A DNA stretch of 64,000 nucleotides from a marine actinobacterium MedAcidi-G2B (GCA_000817115.1 JUEO01000002.1:1-64000), one strand, 5' to 3'; numbered from the stretch's first letter, positions 28,975-38,031 are shown. Numbers and translations: made by a program. The notes: generated from the sequence alone by a model not told the origin.

Positions 28975-30333
28975 ATGCAAGGCTTAACCTCAATCTTCAA
29001 AGCTTATGACATTCGGGGATTAGTCCCTGAACAACTTAATTCTGATATCTCACGGTCAATTGGAGAATCGTGGGCACGATTAGTTAAAAAGACTGAACCT
29101 GAAACTAGTTGTGTTCTCGTAGGGCGCGACATGAGGCCAAGTGGGGAAGAATTAGCATTAGCTTTCTCAGAAGGAGTAAACGCACAATCATTAGACGTAA
29201 TAGATTTGGGTCTTTGTTCAACAGACATGCTTTATTTCGCTTCTGGTCATTTGCAACTTCCTGGGTCAGTTTTTACTGCTAGTCATAACCCTTCTGGTTA
29301 TAACGGAATCAAATTTTGTTTCTCCGAGGCCCGTCCGGTCAGTTCAGATACAGGAATTGAAGAAATTCGTGATGAAGTTCTCTCAAAAATGATCTCTGGA
29401 GATGGGTCAGGAAGTATTTCGCAATTAGATCTCTTAGAAGAATTTGCTAATCATGTTAAATCGTTTGTCGATACTGACAAGTTAAAACCATTACGAGTCG
29501 TAGCAGATACAGCCAATGGAATGGGAGGATTAGTGGTTCCTGCCGTTTTTCAAGAGCTTCCTTTTCAAATTGAAATCATGTATCAAGATTTGGATGGAAC
29601 TTTCCCTAATCACCCAGCGGATCCGATACAACCTGAAAATCTTGTGGACTTACAAAAACGCGTTCTTGAAACAAACGCTGATATCGGGCTTGCCTTTGAC
29701 GGTGATGCTGATCGGGTTTTTTTAGTAGACGAAAAAGCTCAACCAGTTTCAGGATCAGTTACCACAGCTCTTGTGGCGAAAAAAGTTTTGAATGAAGAAC
29801 CAGGAGCAACAATAGTTCACAACCTAATTTGCTCGCAGATAGTCCCTGAAACAATCGCTCAAATGGGTGGAAGAGCAGTGCGAACTCGCGTTGGGCATTC
29901 ATATATAAAGAAAATCATGGCTGAAGAACAAGCCGCATTTGGAGGAGAACATTCTGGTCACTATTACTTCAGAGATAATTTCAGAGCAGATTCTGGACTC
30001 ATCGCAGCACTCATAGTGCTTGAAGAACTTTCTTGTGCTTCAAAGCCTTTAAGCCTTTTAACAGAACCATTCAGTCCTTATATTGCTTCCGGTGAAATAA
30101 ATATTGAAGTTGAAGAATCATCAAAAGTTATTCAAGAAGTATCAAAAAAATATTCAAACTATAGTCAAGACAATTTAGATGGGTTAACAGTGCAACTTCA
30201 AAAGTGTTGGTTTAATCTTCGCCCATCAAATACAGAACCATTATTACGGCTTAACCTAGAAGCAGAAGATGAAGCCTCCTACGAAACAACTTTGCAAGAG
30301 GTCATGGATCTTATTAAGTCAAATAAGAATTAA
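28975..30333 (+). CDS. manB: Phosphomannomutase / phosphoglucomutase
   Basis: Interconverts hexose-6-phosphate and hexose-1-phosphate. Family parts: IFKAYDIRGLVPEQL, the phospho-serine loop TASHNPSGYNGIKF, the metal loop FDGDADRVFLVD, the sugar-binding GGEHSGHYYFRD, and the phosphate site RPSNTEPLLRL. Length 452 is complete. It starts 2 bases after the GtrA-GT2 stop and leads into the Trm112-like gene and manA, the usual actinobacterial order. In this setting mannose is the likely substrate. Confidence 0.93.
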   Translation: MQGLTSIFKAYDIRGLVPEQLNSDISRSIGESWARLVKKTEPETSCVLVGRDMRPSGEELALAFSEGVNAQSLDVIDLGLCSTDMLYFASGHLQLPGSVFTASHNPSGYNGIKFCFSEARPVSSDTGIEEIRDEVLSKMISGDGSGSISQLDLLEEFANHVKSFVDTDKLKPLRVVADTANGMGGLVVPAVFQELPFQIEIMYQDLDGTFPNHPADPIQPENLVDLQKRVLETNADIGLAFDGDADRVFLVDEKAQPVSGSVTTALVAKKVLNEEPGATIVHNLICSQIVPETIAQMGGRAVRTRVGHSYIKKIMAEEQAAFGGEHSGHYYFRDNFRADSGLIAALIVLEELSCASKPLSLLTEPFSPYIASGEINIEVEESSKVIQEVSKKYSNYSQDNLDGLTVQLQKCWFNLRPSNTEPLLRLNLEAEDEASYETTLQEVMDLIKSNKN

Positions 30334-30345
30334 AAGGGAGAGAAA

Positions 30346-30576
30346 ATGACGCTTGATCCAAAACTTTTAGAAATCTTGGCTTGTCCTGAAGACAAGGGGC
30401 CGCTCTTATATTTTGCAGATGAAAACTTTCTCTACAACGAACGGCTTCATCGTCGCTACTTGATAAAAGAAAATATTCCCATCATGTTGATTGACGAATC
30501 AGAAACGGCTACAGAAGAAGAACATGCGAATTTGATGGAACTTGCAAGGTCTAAGGGCCTTAGTCCAACTTTTTAA
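30346..30576 (+). CDS. Trm112 family protein without zinc cysteines
   Basis: 76 residues, starting LDPKLLEILACPEDKGPLLY, then RRYLIKENIPIML and a short acidic tail. In the zinc-binding members (bacterial YcaR, eukaryotic Trm112) two CxxC-like pairs hold the metal; here only the first cysteine of ACPED remains. I recall the same form in other actinobacteria at this place between manB and manA. Trm112 proteins activate methyltransferases; a partner here is not known. A ribosome site, GGGAG, precedes the ATG. Confidence 0.88.
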   Translation: MTLDPKLLEILACPEDKGPLLYFADENFLYNERLHRRYLIKENIPIMLIDESETATEEEHANLMELARSKGLSPTF

Positions 30577-30599
30577 TCTCAAATACCCTCTTATCTCTA

Positions 30600-31655
30600 G
30601 TGGACTTAATAACCGGTTACCTCCAAAACTACGAATGGGGCTCTTATAATGCTCTAGCTGATCTACGGGGAGTGAATCCATCTGGATCTCCTGAAGCAGA
30701 GATCTGGTTTGGAGTCCACCCATCAGGACCTTCAACAGTAGAGAGAGATTCGGGCCGAATAACACTTCAAGAAGCTATCGATCTTGAAGAAGAAGAAATG
30801 CCGTATTTGGTGAAAATTCTCGCTGCACAACGTCCACTTTCATTACAGACTCATCCCGATCAGATACAAGCCGCCTCAGGGTTTGATGACAATCGATCTA
30901 AGCCAGAAATGATTTGTGCTCTTACACCATTTCAGGCGCTATGTGGCTTCAAAACCACATCCGAAGCTTATGAAGTGTCCACTCGGCTTCAATTACCTGA
31001 AGACTTGTTATCCATGATCAAAGATGCTGTTGATTTCTCCCAAGTGATAAAAAGTATTTTGACTAAGGACCGTAAAAGAGATGTTGAGTTTTTGACACAG
31101 AAGTGCAAGGAATTGATTGAAGGTGGATCTCTTTCTTCTGAAGCTGAAACTATAATCAAAGTGGCAAAAGAATATCCAGAAGACCCTTCGCTACTCATAG
31201 TCCCAATGATGCAAATTCATACATTGAAACCTGGAGAAGCTCTCTTTTTAAATCCTGGAGTTCTTCACGCATATCTAGAAGGTGTTGCTCTAGAAGTAAT
31301 GGGTTCAAGCGACAATGTCGTAAGGGCAGGATTCACCAACAAAGAGAAAGACCCTGCAACTCTTTTAAAAATATTAGATTTTGAAGCCAGCCCAAAGATT
31401 CAGACTCCATCTCCCGGCCATTATATGTATCAGACAATGACACCCGAATTTGATCTAGAACGAATTGAAGGAACAGCAATCCAAGTACCGAGCAGAGAAG
31501 GCACCGACGTAGTTGTTTCAACTTTGCTAGACACTGTATTGACTTCAGAAAAAGAAGAACTCATTCTGAAACCAGGGTCTGCGGCTTGGGTGCCAAAAAC
31601 TGAAGGCTCATACCATATTCAAACTGAAGGAATCGCGTACCGAGTAATTGGTTAA
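30600..31655 (+). CDS. manA: Mannose-6-phosphate isomerase, type I
   Basis: Interconverts fructose-6-phosphate and mannose-6-phosphate, the entry to GDP-mannose. Metal ligands are visible: the QTHPDQ segment (SLQTHPDQIQA), the glutamate of KPEMICALTPF, and the histidine of NPGVLHAYLEG. NYEWGSYNALADL and EIWFGVHPSGPS at the start are typical. 351 residues, a little shorter than E. coli ManA. GTG start with no clear ribosome site; it follows the Trm112-like gene by 23 bases. Confidence 0.92.
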   Translation: MDLITGYLQNYEWGSYNALADLRGVNPSGSPEAEIWFGVHPSGPSTVERDSGRITLQEAIDLEEEEMPYLVKILAAQRPLSLQTHPDQIQAASGFDDNRSKPEMICALTPFQALCGFKTTSEAYEVSTRLQLPEDLLSMIKDAVDFSQVIKSILTKDRKRDVEFLTQKCKELIEGGSLSSEAETIIKVAKEYPEDPSLLIVPMMQIHTLKPGEALFLNPGVLHAYLEGVALEVMGSSDNVVRAGFTNKEKDPATLLKILDFEASPKIQTPSPGHYMYQTMTPEFDLERIEGTAIQVPSREGTDVVVSTLLDTVLTSEKEELILKPGSAAWVPKTEGSYHIQTEGIAYRVIG

Positions 31656-31668
31656 CGAGGATAGAGTA

Positions 31669-31743
31669 ATGATGTGGCTGCTTGATATGGAGTTAGACGA
31701 CCCCAGCCCGAAGAAAACTTTAAAATCTAGAAATTCTGAATAA
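31669..31743 (+). CDS. Possible short leader ORF before ahcY (24 codons)
   Basis: ATG at 31669 begins MMWLLDMELDDPSPKKTL and ends at TAA 31741-31743, 19 bases before ahcY. GAGG stands 8 bases before the ATG, better than the ribosome site of ahcY itself. It could be a leader peptide, a small protein, or chance. There is no family match that I know. Confidence 0.25.
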   Translation: MMWLLDMELDDPSPKKTLKSRNSE

Positions 31744-31762
31744 AGAAAGTTGAAGAGTCGTC

Positions 31763-33205
31763 ATGTCCGTAAAAGAAGATTACAGAATTGCAGATATTGA
31801 TTTGCATGTATTGGGACGCCACGAAATCCGGCTAGCCGAGCATGAAATGCCAGGGCTCATGTCATTACGTGCAGAATACCTTGATGAGCAGCCTTTGTCT
31901 GGTGCGCGCATCACCGGCTCATTGCATATGACAGTACAGACTGCTGTTCTCATAGAAACATTGGTGGCTCTTGGTGCTGAAGTGAGATGGGCAAGTTGCA
32001 ACATCTTCTCAACACAAGACCATGCAGCAGCAGCAGCGGTAGTTGGACAAAATGGCACTCCAGAAGACCCTCAAGGAGTTCCAGTTTATGCATGGAAAGG
32101 AGAGACTTTAGAAGAATATTGGTGGGCAACAACCCAAGTTCTGCAATGGCCTGACGGTGAAGGCCCGAATCTCATACTTGATGATGGGGGAGACGCAACG
32201 CTGTTGGTTCATAAGGGTTACGAATTTGAAAAATCTGGTGTTGTTCCAGATAAAACCGAAGAAGATTCTGCTGAATGGGGGGTTGTCTTAGATCTTCTTC
32301 ATTCTTCTTTACAAGAAGACCCTCAACGATGGTCACGCATTGCATCTGGAATTCGAGGCGTTTCAGAAGAAACAACTACAGGGGTGCATCGGCTTTACCA
32401 AATGCAAGAAGCAGGTGAACTCATGTTCCCAGCGATCAACGTAAATGATGCAGTGACTAAATCGAAGTTTGACAATCTATATGGTTGCCGCCATTCGCTT
32501 ATTGATGGCATAAACCGTGCGACAGATGTCATGATCGGGGGAAAAACTGCTGTGGTCTGTGGCTTTGGAGATGTAGGTAAAGGTTGCGCAGAGTCTCTTC
32601 GTGGGCAAGGGGCAAGAGTGATCGTTACAGAAGTAGACCCTATCTGTGCTTTACAAGCAGCAATGCAAGGGTATGAGGTTAATACTTTGGAGCGGGTAAT
32701 AGATAAAGCTGACATTTTTATTACCGCTACGGGTTGCAAAGATGTTCTCACAGCGGAGCATATGGGCCGTATGAAGCATCAAGCCATAGTAGGAAATATT
32801 GGTCACTTTGATAACGAGATCGACATGGCTGGTTTGACTGAACTCTCAGATGTGCAAAGAGTGGAAATCAAGCCTCAAGTAGACGAATATGTATTTCCCG
32901 ATGGTCATTCAATCATCGTATTGTCAGAAGGGCGGCTACTAAATCTTGGTAATGCCACCGGGCACCCAAGTTTTGTGATGTCAGCAAGCTTTTCAAATCA
33001 AGTACTCGCACAAATTGAGCTTCATAAGAATGCTGAAGAATATGGAAAAGATGTAGTGACTCTTCCCAAAATTCTTGATGAGAAAGTTGCACGACTTCAT
33101 TTAGATGCACTTGGTGTAAGGCTGACAGAAATGACAACCGAACAAGCAGATTACCTTGGAGTGAGTTCTCAAGGTCCGTTCAAGCCTGATCATTATCGGT
33201 ATTAA
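31763..33205 (+). CDS. ahcY: Adenosylhomocysteinase
   Basis: Hydrolyses S-adenosylhomocysteine to adenosine and homocysteine, relieving product inhibition of methyltransferases. Landmarks: [29 protein letters not shown], the catalytic [15 protein letters not shown], the NAD loop [20 protein letters not shown], and [12 protein letters not shown]. The C-terminus ends in KPDHYRY, the usual tail. 480 residues, the long bacterial form with the inserted segment. It follows manA, an order kept in actinobacteria. Confidence 0.97.
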   Translation: MSVKEDYRIADIDLHVLGRHEIRLAEHEMPGLMSLRAEYLDEQPLSGARITGSLHMTVQTAVLIETLVALGAEVRWASCNIFSTQDHAAAAAVVGQNGTPEDPQGVPVYAWKGETLEEYWWATTQVLQWPDGEGPNLILDDGGDATLLVHKGYEFEKSGVVPDKTEEDSAEWGVVLDLLHSSLQEDPQRWSRIASGIRGVSEETTTGVHRLYQMQEAGELMFPAINVNDAVTKSKFDNLYGCRHSLIDGINRATDVMIGGKTAVVCGFGDVGKGCAESLRGQGARVIVTEVDPICALQAAMQGYEVNTLERVIDKADIFITATGCKDVLTAEHMGRMKHQAIVGNIGHFDNEIDMAGLTELSDVQRVEIKPQVDEYVFPDGHSIIVLSEGRLLNLGNATGHPSFVMSASFSNQVLAQIELHKNAEEYGKDVVTLPKILDEKVARLHLDALGVRLTEMTTEQADYLGVSSQGPFKPDHYRY

Positions 33206-33229
33206 CTCGTAAGCAAGGAAATAAAAAGA

Positions 33230-33841
33230 ATGATTTGTGGTATAGCCGGTGGAGCAAACGCCGGAAAGACAACCATCGTTAATGCTTTAAAAGAAAGTTT
33301 TACCGCAGAAGAGAAATCGCTGGCGATCCTGCCATTAGATAGCTATAACCGTGACCATTCAGATCTCTCCTTGGAAGATAGGGCCAAAATCAATTTTGAT
33401 CACCCAGATGCGTTTGAGCATGATTTGTACCTAAATCACCTTTCTTTGCTTAAGCAAGGGGAACCAGTTGATATTCCTGTCTATGACTTCGCGACTCACT
33501 CGAGGACAACAGAGGTTGAACGAATCGAGCCAGCGGAATTAATTATTGGAGAAGGACACTTACTGTTTGTTATCCCAGAGGTTGTAAGAGAATTTGATAT
33601 AAGGATATTCATATCTGCTCCTGAAGAACTTCGTCTGAAGCGTCGATTAGAAAGAGATGTGCGTGAACGAGGAAGAACGCCTGAAAGCATACGCACTCAG
33701 TTTGCTGCCACGGTTAGTCCGATGCATAAAAAATATATAGAGCCATCTTCTTCATCAGCGGACCTCATTCTTGAAGGGACTGCACCGATTGAAGAGAGTT
33801 TAGAAAAAATACTGGAATTTTTTGATGAAATATCTAGATAG
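33230..33841 (+). CDS. udk: Uridine kinase family protein
   Basis: Phosphorylates uridine (and cytidine) in pyrimidine salvage. The P-loop is GGANAGKTT, where most uridine kinases have GGSGSGKTT but GxxxxGKT is kept. LPLDSYNRDHSDLS and INFDHPDAFEHDLY contain the substrate-binding aspartate segment, and IPVYDFATHSRT matches the YDxxxHxR motif. IFISAPEELRLKRRLERDV is the lid region with basic residues. 203 residues, normal length. AAGGAA serves as ribosome site. It might act on a related nucleoside. Confidence 0.85.
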   Translation: MICGIAGGANAGKTTIVNALKESFTAEEKSLAILPLDSYNRDHSDLSLEDRAKINFDHPDAFEHDLYLNHLSLLKQGEPVDIPVYDFATHSRTTEVERIEPAELIIGEGHLLFVIPEVVREFDIRIFISAPEELRLKRRLERDVRERGRTPESIRTQFAATVSPMHKKYIEPSSSSADLILEGTAPIEESLEKILEFFDEISR

Positions 33842-33876
33842 CAGAGAACGCTTATTATCAAAAGAGATAGAGGCGC

Positions 33877-33882
33877 TAGGGT
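33877..33882 (+). promoter_or_regulatory. -10 box for leaderless gene at 33890
   Basis: TAGGGT, then 7 bases, then GTG 33890. No Shine-Dalgarno. Confidence 0.5.
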
Positions 33883-33889
33883 TTCACTT

Positions 33890-34399
33890 GTGAGTTCATT
33901 AGAAGAAAACGAAAATAACAACGAACAATTAGATACGTTGCCAGCAGATCTTGACGTTACTGGATTGGTTGGACCCTATATTTTTCCAGACAATAGCCGA
34001 AGACGTATACCTGGATATCTGTATCTAATGATTGCCGCGACCCTAATAGCGATCACAGTAGTTGCTGGTGACTCTTCTTTAGTAAACAACGGACTAATCT
34101 TCGGAAGTATCGGATTAGCTTTAATAGGCCTGTTCCATCTACAGGCAGGTTGGCGATTAGGTTCAGATGAAGGAGATGCTCTCGTCGCTGCGACTCAAGC
34201 AATGGGTTTTCCAGTCGGCCATGCTTCAGCTCAACTGGCTTGGCGTGGGCTTCGTAGCCGTCCCACATGGAGAATTCTTTTATATTCCAATGAATCTCCA
34301 CCCGAGCAACGAGGAATGGTTTTTGTTGACGGGGTAAATGGAGAGATAATCGCGAAATATGTGGAAGAGAACCCTGAGATATGGGACACAGATAGCTAG
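33890..34399 (+). CDS. Conserved-looking membrane protein of unknown function
   Basis: 169 residues. An acidic, asparagine-rich N-terminus leads into two helices (about 45-60 and 66-84), then a soluble C-terminal part ending RGMVFVDGVNGEIIAKYVE, which is reminiscent of the last strand pair of PepSY-like domains. I do not recognise a family. It has its own promoter signal and lies between uridine kinase and the phosphatidylinositol operon, where mycobacteria have other genes. Confidence 0.6.
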   Translation: MSSLEENENNNEQLDTLPADLDVTGLVGPYIFPDNSRRRIPGYLYLMIAATLIAITVVAGDSSLVNNGLIFGSIGLALIGLFHLQAGWRLGSDEGDALVAATQAMGFPVGHASAQLAWRGLRSRPTWRILLYSNESPPEQRGMVFVDGVNGEIIAKYVEENPEIWDTDS

Positions 34400-34503
34400 T
34401 AACCCATAGCCTCGACCTCCACTGATACGCTAAATATCATTCAGGTATTCGAATCAGGCTGCTGATTATTCATAATTAGTTTTGGTAAGTCTTTAGGTGT
34501 CGC

Positions 34504-34509
34504 AGGAGG
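34504..34509 (+). promoter_or_regulatory. Strong ribosome-binding site of pgsA
   Basis: A full AGGAGG 6 bases before ATG 34516. It is the best Shine-Dalgarno in the window and fixes the start; it contrasts with the many leaderless genes here. The preceding 100 bases hold no clear TAnnnT at leaderless distance. Confidence 0.7.
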
Positions 34510-34515
34510 AACAAT

Positions 34516-35130
34516 ATGTTGGACGGCAACTTGCGAACAGCAGTAGACCGGATTTTAGTCCCTATCGGGCGTGGTCTTCAACGAATAGGCGTAACCGCGG
34601 ATGTAGTCACGATTGTCGGGATAGCTATGTCAGGTGCAGCTGCGGTAGCAATAGGACGTGGAAGTCTGCTTTTAGGTTTCATCCTTCTCATCCTTACCGG
34701 TATTCCAGATGCCTTGGACGGAGCAGTAGCAAAAGCCGCAGGAACCTCTTCAAAACGGGGGGCATTTTTTGACTCAGTTTCAGATCGTCTTACAGACGCA
34801 CTTCTCTTCGGTGGACTTGCTTGGCACTATGCAAGTACTAGACCAGGTCACCTCATGATGCTTCCTGTAGCAGTCATGGCGTCTGCTCAAATAATTTCAT
34901 ACCAAAGAGCCAAGGCTGAACTCCTAGGGTATGAAGCAAAGGGCGGAGTGATGGAGCGAGCTGAAAGATTCATCGTTCTTGCTCTAGGGCTTCTACTCTC
35001 AGTTGTGATCGGAGAGGATGCTTTACTCGTTGTCCTCTGGATCATGCTTGTGCTTACATTGATCACAGCGATTCAGCGTTTTATAAAAGTTTGGCTTCAA
35101 GCAACCGCTGACCAAAAAAATGCACGCTGA
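34516..35130 (+). CDS. pgsA: CDP-alcohol phosphatidyltransferase (phosphatidylinositol-phosphate synthase type)
   Basis: Joins CDP-diacylglycerol to an alcohol phosphate at the membrane. The family signature spans DALDGAVAK...GAFFDSVSD (residues 65-90): the four aspartates D65, D68, D86 and D90 and G69/G82 are present, but the usual arginine of the AR pair is lysine (K73). Several helices and about 204 residues. Followed by a PatA-like acyltransferase and PimA, exactly the actinobacterial PIM operon, so inositol phosphate is the probable acceptor and the product phosphatidylinositol phosphate. Confidence 0.87.
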   Translation: MLDGNLRTAVDRILVPIGRGLQRIGVTADVVTIVGIAMSGAAAVAIGRGSLLLGFILLILTGIPDALDGAVAKAAGTSSKRGAFFDSVSDRLTDALLFGGLAWHYASTRPGHLMMLPVAVMASAQIISYQRAKAELLGYEAKGGVMERAERFIVLALGLLLSVVIGEDALLVVLWIMLVLTLITAIQRFIKVWLQATADQKNAR

Positions 35131-35205
35131 AATCGCTCAAAGAGATCAGATGAGTAGTACAAAACTTTCTGCGATTTTCTATGTAAGCAAAGTCAGTTAA
35201 ATCAT

Positions 35206-36087
35206 ATGAAAGGTTTTTTAGCAGTTACTAGTTATCGGTTATTGAGTTTTATCGCTCGGTTGCTGCCGCAACGATTCGGCAATTCAATTTTTAGATTTTT
35301 TGGAAAAATTGCGGGACGTTTGAATAAAGATCGTAGAAAAATGGTGGAGAAGCACCTTCGTAGAACAAAAAGCACTGAATTAGACGTTCAAGAGATGGAG
35401 AAATCCATTGATGAAGTTTTTTCCTCCTACGCAACTTACTGGTTTCAAAGTTTTCGCTTACCAGGAATGACCTCAGAACAAATTCTGAAAGATTTCGATT
35501 ATGAAGGAGAGTCTTATCTTGCTGAAGCTTTAGATGCTGAAGTGGGGCCAATCATGGCGATGCCTCACCTCGGAGGGTGGGAGTGGTCAGCATTTTGGAT
35601 CACAAAAGTAAGAGGTATCACATTAAATGCTGTAGTAGAGCCTTTAGAACCTCCCGAGGTGTTTGAGTGGTTTAAAAAATTTCGTTCTTCGCTCGGTATG
35701 AAAGTCATTCCGCTTGGAGCCTCAGCCGGATCAGAGGTTATCAACGCATTGAAATCTAAGGAAATGGTGGTCTTATTATGTGACCGCCATGTTGGAGGCG
35801 GTGGAGTCGAAGTTGAGTTTTTTGGGGAAAAAACCCTTCTTCCGGCCGGACCCGCCACACTTGCTTTAAGAACCGGAGCCCCATTATGTCCTGCAGCCGT
35901 TTATATTCAGGGAAACGGAGTTTATGGAGTTCTCCGTCCGCTTCTTAAAGTTGAACGGCAAGGGCGATTACGTGACGATGTTCAACGGATCACTCAAGAA
36001 TTGGCATATGAGTTTGAAACTCTCATTCGGAAAGCGCCAGAACAATGGCATTTGTTGCAACCCAATTGGCCAAGCGACACCCTCTAA
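35206..36087 (+). CDS. Phosphatidylinositol mannoside acyltransferase (PatA-like, LpxL family)
   Basis: 293 residues of the LpxL/HtrB acyltransferase family. MPHLGGWEWSAFWI holds the catalytic HxxxxE, then LCDRHVGGGGVEVEFFGE and PAGPATLALRTGAPLCPA, and PEQWHLLQPNWP near the end. In mycobacteria the homologue between pgsA and pimA acylates the mannose of PIM on the inner membrane face; synteny here supports the same. N-terminal amphipathic stretch, no clear signal. Ribosome site weak. Confidence 0.88.
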   Translation: MKGFLAVTSYRLLSFIARLLPQRFGNSIFRFFGKIAGRLNKDRRKMVEKHLRRTKSTELDVQEMEKSIDEVFSSYATYWFQSFRLPGMTSEQILKDFDYEGESYLAEALDAEVGPIMAMPHLGGWEWSAFWITKVRGITLNAVVEPLEPPEVFEWFKKFRSSLGMKVIPLGASAGSEVINALKSKEMVVLLCDRHVGGGGVEVEFFGEKTLLPAGPATLALRTGAPLCPAAVYIQGNGVYGVLRPLLKVERQGRLRDDVQRITQELAYEFETLIRKAPEQWHLLQPNWPSDTL

Positions 36088-36144
36088 ATATTGGTCATTA
36101 TTGTTGATATTTAGTTCAAGATTTGGGTGCTGGTGAAAGAGTAG

Positions 36145-36150
36145 TAGCGT
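36145..36150 (+). promoter_or_regulatory. Possible -10 box for pimA
   Basis: TAGCGT, then 6 bases, then ATG 36157. It suggests pimA can be transcribed separately from the two genes upstream. Confidence 0.4.
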
Positions 36151-36156
36151 GGGTCT

Positions 36157-37233
36157 ATGCGAATAGGCATTATTTGTCCCTACAGCTTGACCATTCCAGG
36201 TGGAGTACAGAGCCAGGTGTTGGGCTTAGCACGTCAACTTCGAGCCTTGGGTCAACACACTCGAGTCTTAGGTCCATGTGATGGCCCTCCGCCGGATGCA
36301 TCTGTGATACCCCTTGGGGATAGTCTGCCGACAGCGGCAAATGGTTCTATTGCACCAATTGCGCCTGACGTGCCATGTGCTCTACGAACAATACAGGCAC
36401 TTCGTGATGGAGAATTTGATTTGCTCCACTTGCATGAACCGATGGCCCCGGGACCAACAGTCACTGCTCTTTTTATGTCAAATACGCCAATGGTAGGAAC
36501 ATTCCATGCTGCAGGAGGAAGTCTTGCTTACGATCTGCTGAACCGCCCTATCCGATGGTTGAGTGGACGCCTTGATTACCGATTTGCAGTATCGAATGAT
36601 GCTGCTGAAATGGCTCAGACTTCTTTAGGTCATGAATATGAGATTTTGTTTAATGGGGTAGAAACAGATCAATGTGAGTTAGCGACTCCTTGGCCTACAG
36701 AAGGGCCCACGATTTTTTTTGTTGGTCGGCACGAGCCTAGAAAGGGTTTGTCTGTTCTTTTGGGAGCGATGAACGAACTTCCTTCAGATGTTCGTCTTTG
36801 GATAGCAAGTGATGGTCCAGAAACAGAAGAACTTAAAGAGCGTTTTGCTGGCGACCCACGTATCGAATGGCTTGGTCGGATCAGCGAAAAAGAAAAATTC
36901 TCACGAATGAAAGGAGCAGATATTTTTTGCGCTCCATCTCTTCGTGGCGAATCATTTGGAATCGTCCTACTTGAAGGAATGGCATGCGACACTGTAGTTG
37001 TTGCAAGTGATATTCCTGGGTACTCAAAGGTTGCTGAAGAAGGGAAACATGCGGTGTTGGTACCCCCTGACGATAGTTATTCTTTAGCAATCGCTATTGA
37101 AAAAATCTTGGGAGATGAAAGTAGGCAGGAAGAAATAAGAGAGAATGGACGAAAGAGGGCTTCACAGTTTTCAATGAAGTCCTTAGCGAAGCGTTATCTT
37201 GATTCCTACCAAGAACTATTGAAGGCTCTCTGA
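36157..37233 (+). CDS. pimA: Phosphatidylinositol alpha-mannosyltransferase
   Basis: First mannosyltransferase of PIM synthesis, using GDP-mannose and phosphatidylinositol at the inner membrane face. The GT-B enzyme starts MRIGIICPYSLTIPGGVQSQ, with the GGVQ loop of PimA, then LLHLHEPMAPGPT and GTFHAAGG. The donor domain has FFVGRHEPRKGLSVLL and PSLRGESFGIVLLEGMA with the E-x7-E pair. 358 residues, as in mycobacteria. Position after pgsA and the acyltransferase makes the assignment firm. Confidence 0.92.
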   Translation: MRIGIICPYSLTIPGGVQSQVLGLARQLRALGQHTRVLGPCDGPPPDASVIPLGDSLPTAANGSIAPIAPDVPCALRTIQALRDGEFDLLHLHEPMAPGPTVTALFMSNTPMVGTFHAAGGSLAYDLLNRPIRWLSGRLDYRFAVSNDAAEMAQTSLGHEYEILFNGVETDQCELATPWPTEGPTIFFVGRHEPRKGLSVLLGAMNELPSDVRLWIASDGPETEELKERFAGDPRIEWLGRISEKEKFSRMKGADIFCAPSLRGESFGIVLLEGMACDTVVVASDIPGYSKVAEEGKHAVLVPPDDSYSLAIAIEKILGDESRQEEIRENGRKRASQFSMKSLAKRYLDSYQELLKAL

Positions 37234-37290
37234 CCTGTATTACCTCTTGAATCAATCTATTATCTAAGCATCTTGCTAGGCCTAACAACT

Positions 37291-38025
37291 ATGAACAACA
37301 ACTCTTCTAATCGCATCAGAACTTTCTTATTTCTCTTCACATTGGTTCTTTTGTCCGTAGGTCTGGGGATTCTGGTACGAGCTCTTGATTTTTCAGTTGG
37401 AACATCAGTTGGTGTGAGTGTGCTTGCATTCTTTTTAATGTTTGTTCTTTTTGGCCGCTGGGGATCTTCTCAAGTTCAGCACCAAATGGGTGGCCGAGTT
37501 GCTACGCAAGAAGAATTTCCTCGTTTGCATAACGCCATTGATGGTCTTTGTTTGTCCCATGGCGTGGAAGCACCTGTTTTAAGAGTGCTGGATGCACCTT
37601 CGGTAAATATTGCAGCTCTATCCACTAAAAAGGAAAATACTCTGGTGGTTACCTCCGGCACTTTCCTCTCCTTAGGAGTGGTTGAGTTAGAAGGGTTACT
37701 TGCGCTTGCATTGGTTCGCATGCAAGAACCAATGCTTGCTAAAGAGATACAGAAATCTTTTTGGATGACTATTCCATTTGCGCGTTATTTCATAAGGAAT
37801 GCTGTCAAGACTGACGATATTCTGCTTCTAGATCAAAAGAGTGTTGCTCTTACTCGATTCCCTCCAGGTTTAATAGGAGCATTAGAGATCGCAGATCAGG
37901 TTGGAACATTTGTTGAAGGCTCAAGTTCCACCTCTCAATTATGGGTTCTTGATCCCACGGCTCAATTGGCTACTTCAGGGCATCCGTCAGCTTCGCTACG
38001 TTGTGCAGCGTTGAGCGAGATTTGA
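37291..38025 (+). CDS. M48-like membrane protein lacking the HExxH zinc site
   Basis: About 244 residues: two N-terminal helices (about 10-28 and 33-54), then a domain that follows the HtpX/M48 pattern closely. FPRLHNAIDGLCLSHGV and VLRVLDAPSVNIAALS match the region before the active site. But where M48 has HELGH, this protein reads L-A-L-V-R (139-143, in VELEGLLALALVRM). All three key residues are replaced without a gap. Probably a non-catalytic relative. The start at ATG 37291 is preferred over a TTG at 37273; neither has a good ribosome site. Partner and role unknown. Confidence 0.68.
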   Translation: MNNNSSNRIRTFLFLFTLVLLSVGLGILVRALDFSVGTSVGVSVLAFFLMFVLFGRWGSSQVQHQMGGRVATQEEFPRLHNAIDGLCLSHGVEAPVLRVLDAPSVNIAALSTKKENTLVVTSGTFLSLGVVELEGLLALALVRMQEPMLAKEIQKSFWMTIPFARYFIRNAVKTDDILLLDQKSVALTRFPPGLIGALEIADQVGTFVEGSSSTSQLWVLDPTAQLATSGHPSASLRCAALSEI

Positions 38026-38031
38026 GGGTTA

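Noticed and set aside
30346..30576. Loss of zinc cysteines in the Trm112-like protein as a novel feature
   Set aside because: I recall the same cysteine-poor form (ACPED/ACPDD) in many actinobacteria at this locus, so it is not unusual, unlike the Tgt case.
31656..31762. S-adenosylhomocysteine riboswitch before ahcY
   Set aside because: The expected conserved core and pairing are not visible in the 107 bases; a short ORF is the better reading.
34440..34480. T-loop-like TTCGAATC before pgsA, possible tRNA
   Set aside because: No acceptor stem, anticodon arm or CCA-side pairing around it. A weak 6-bp stem AATCAG/CTGATT here is also not a convincing terminator.
37273..37290. TTG 37273 as start of the M48-like gene
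   Set aside because: Adds six residues outside the family pattern and has no ribosome site or suitable -10.
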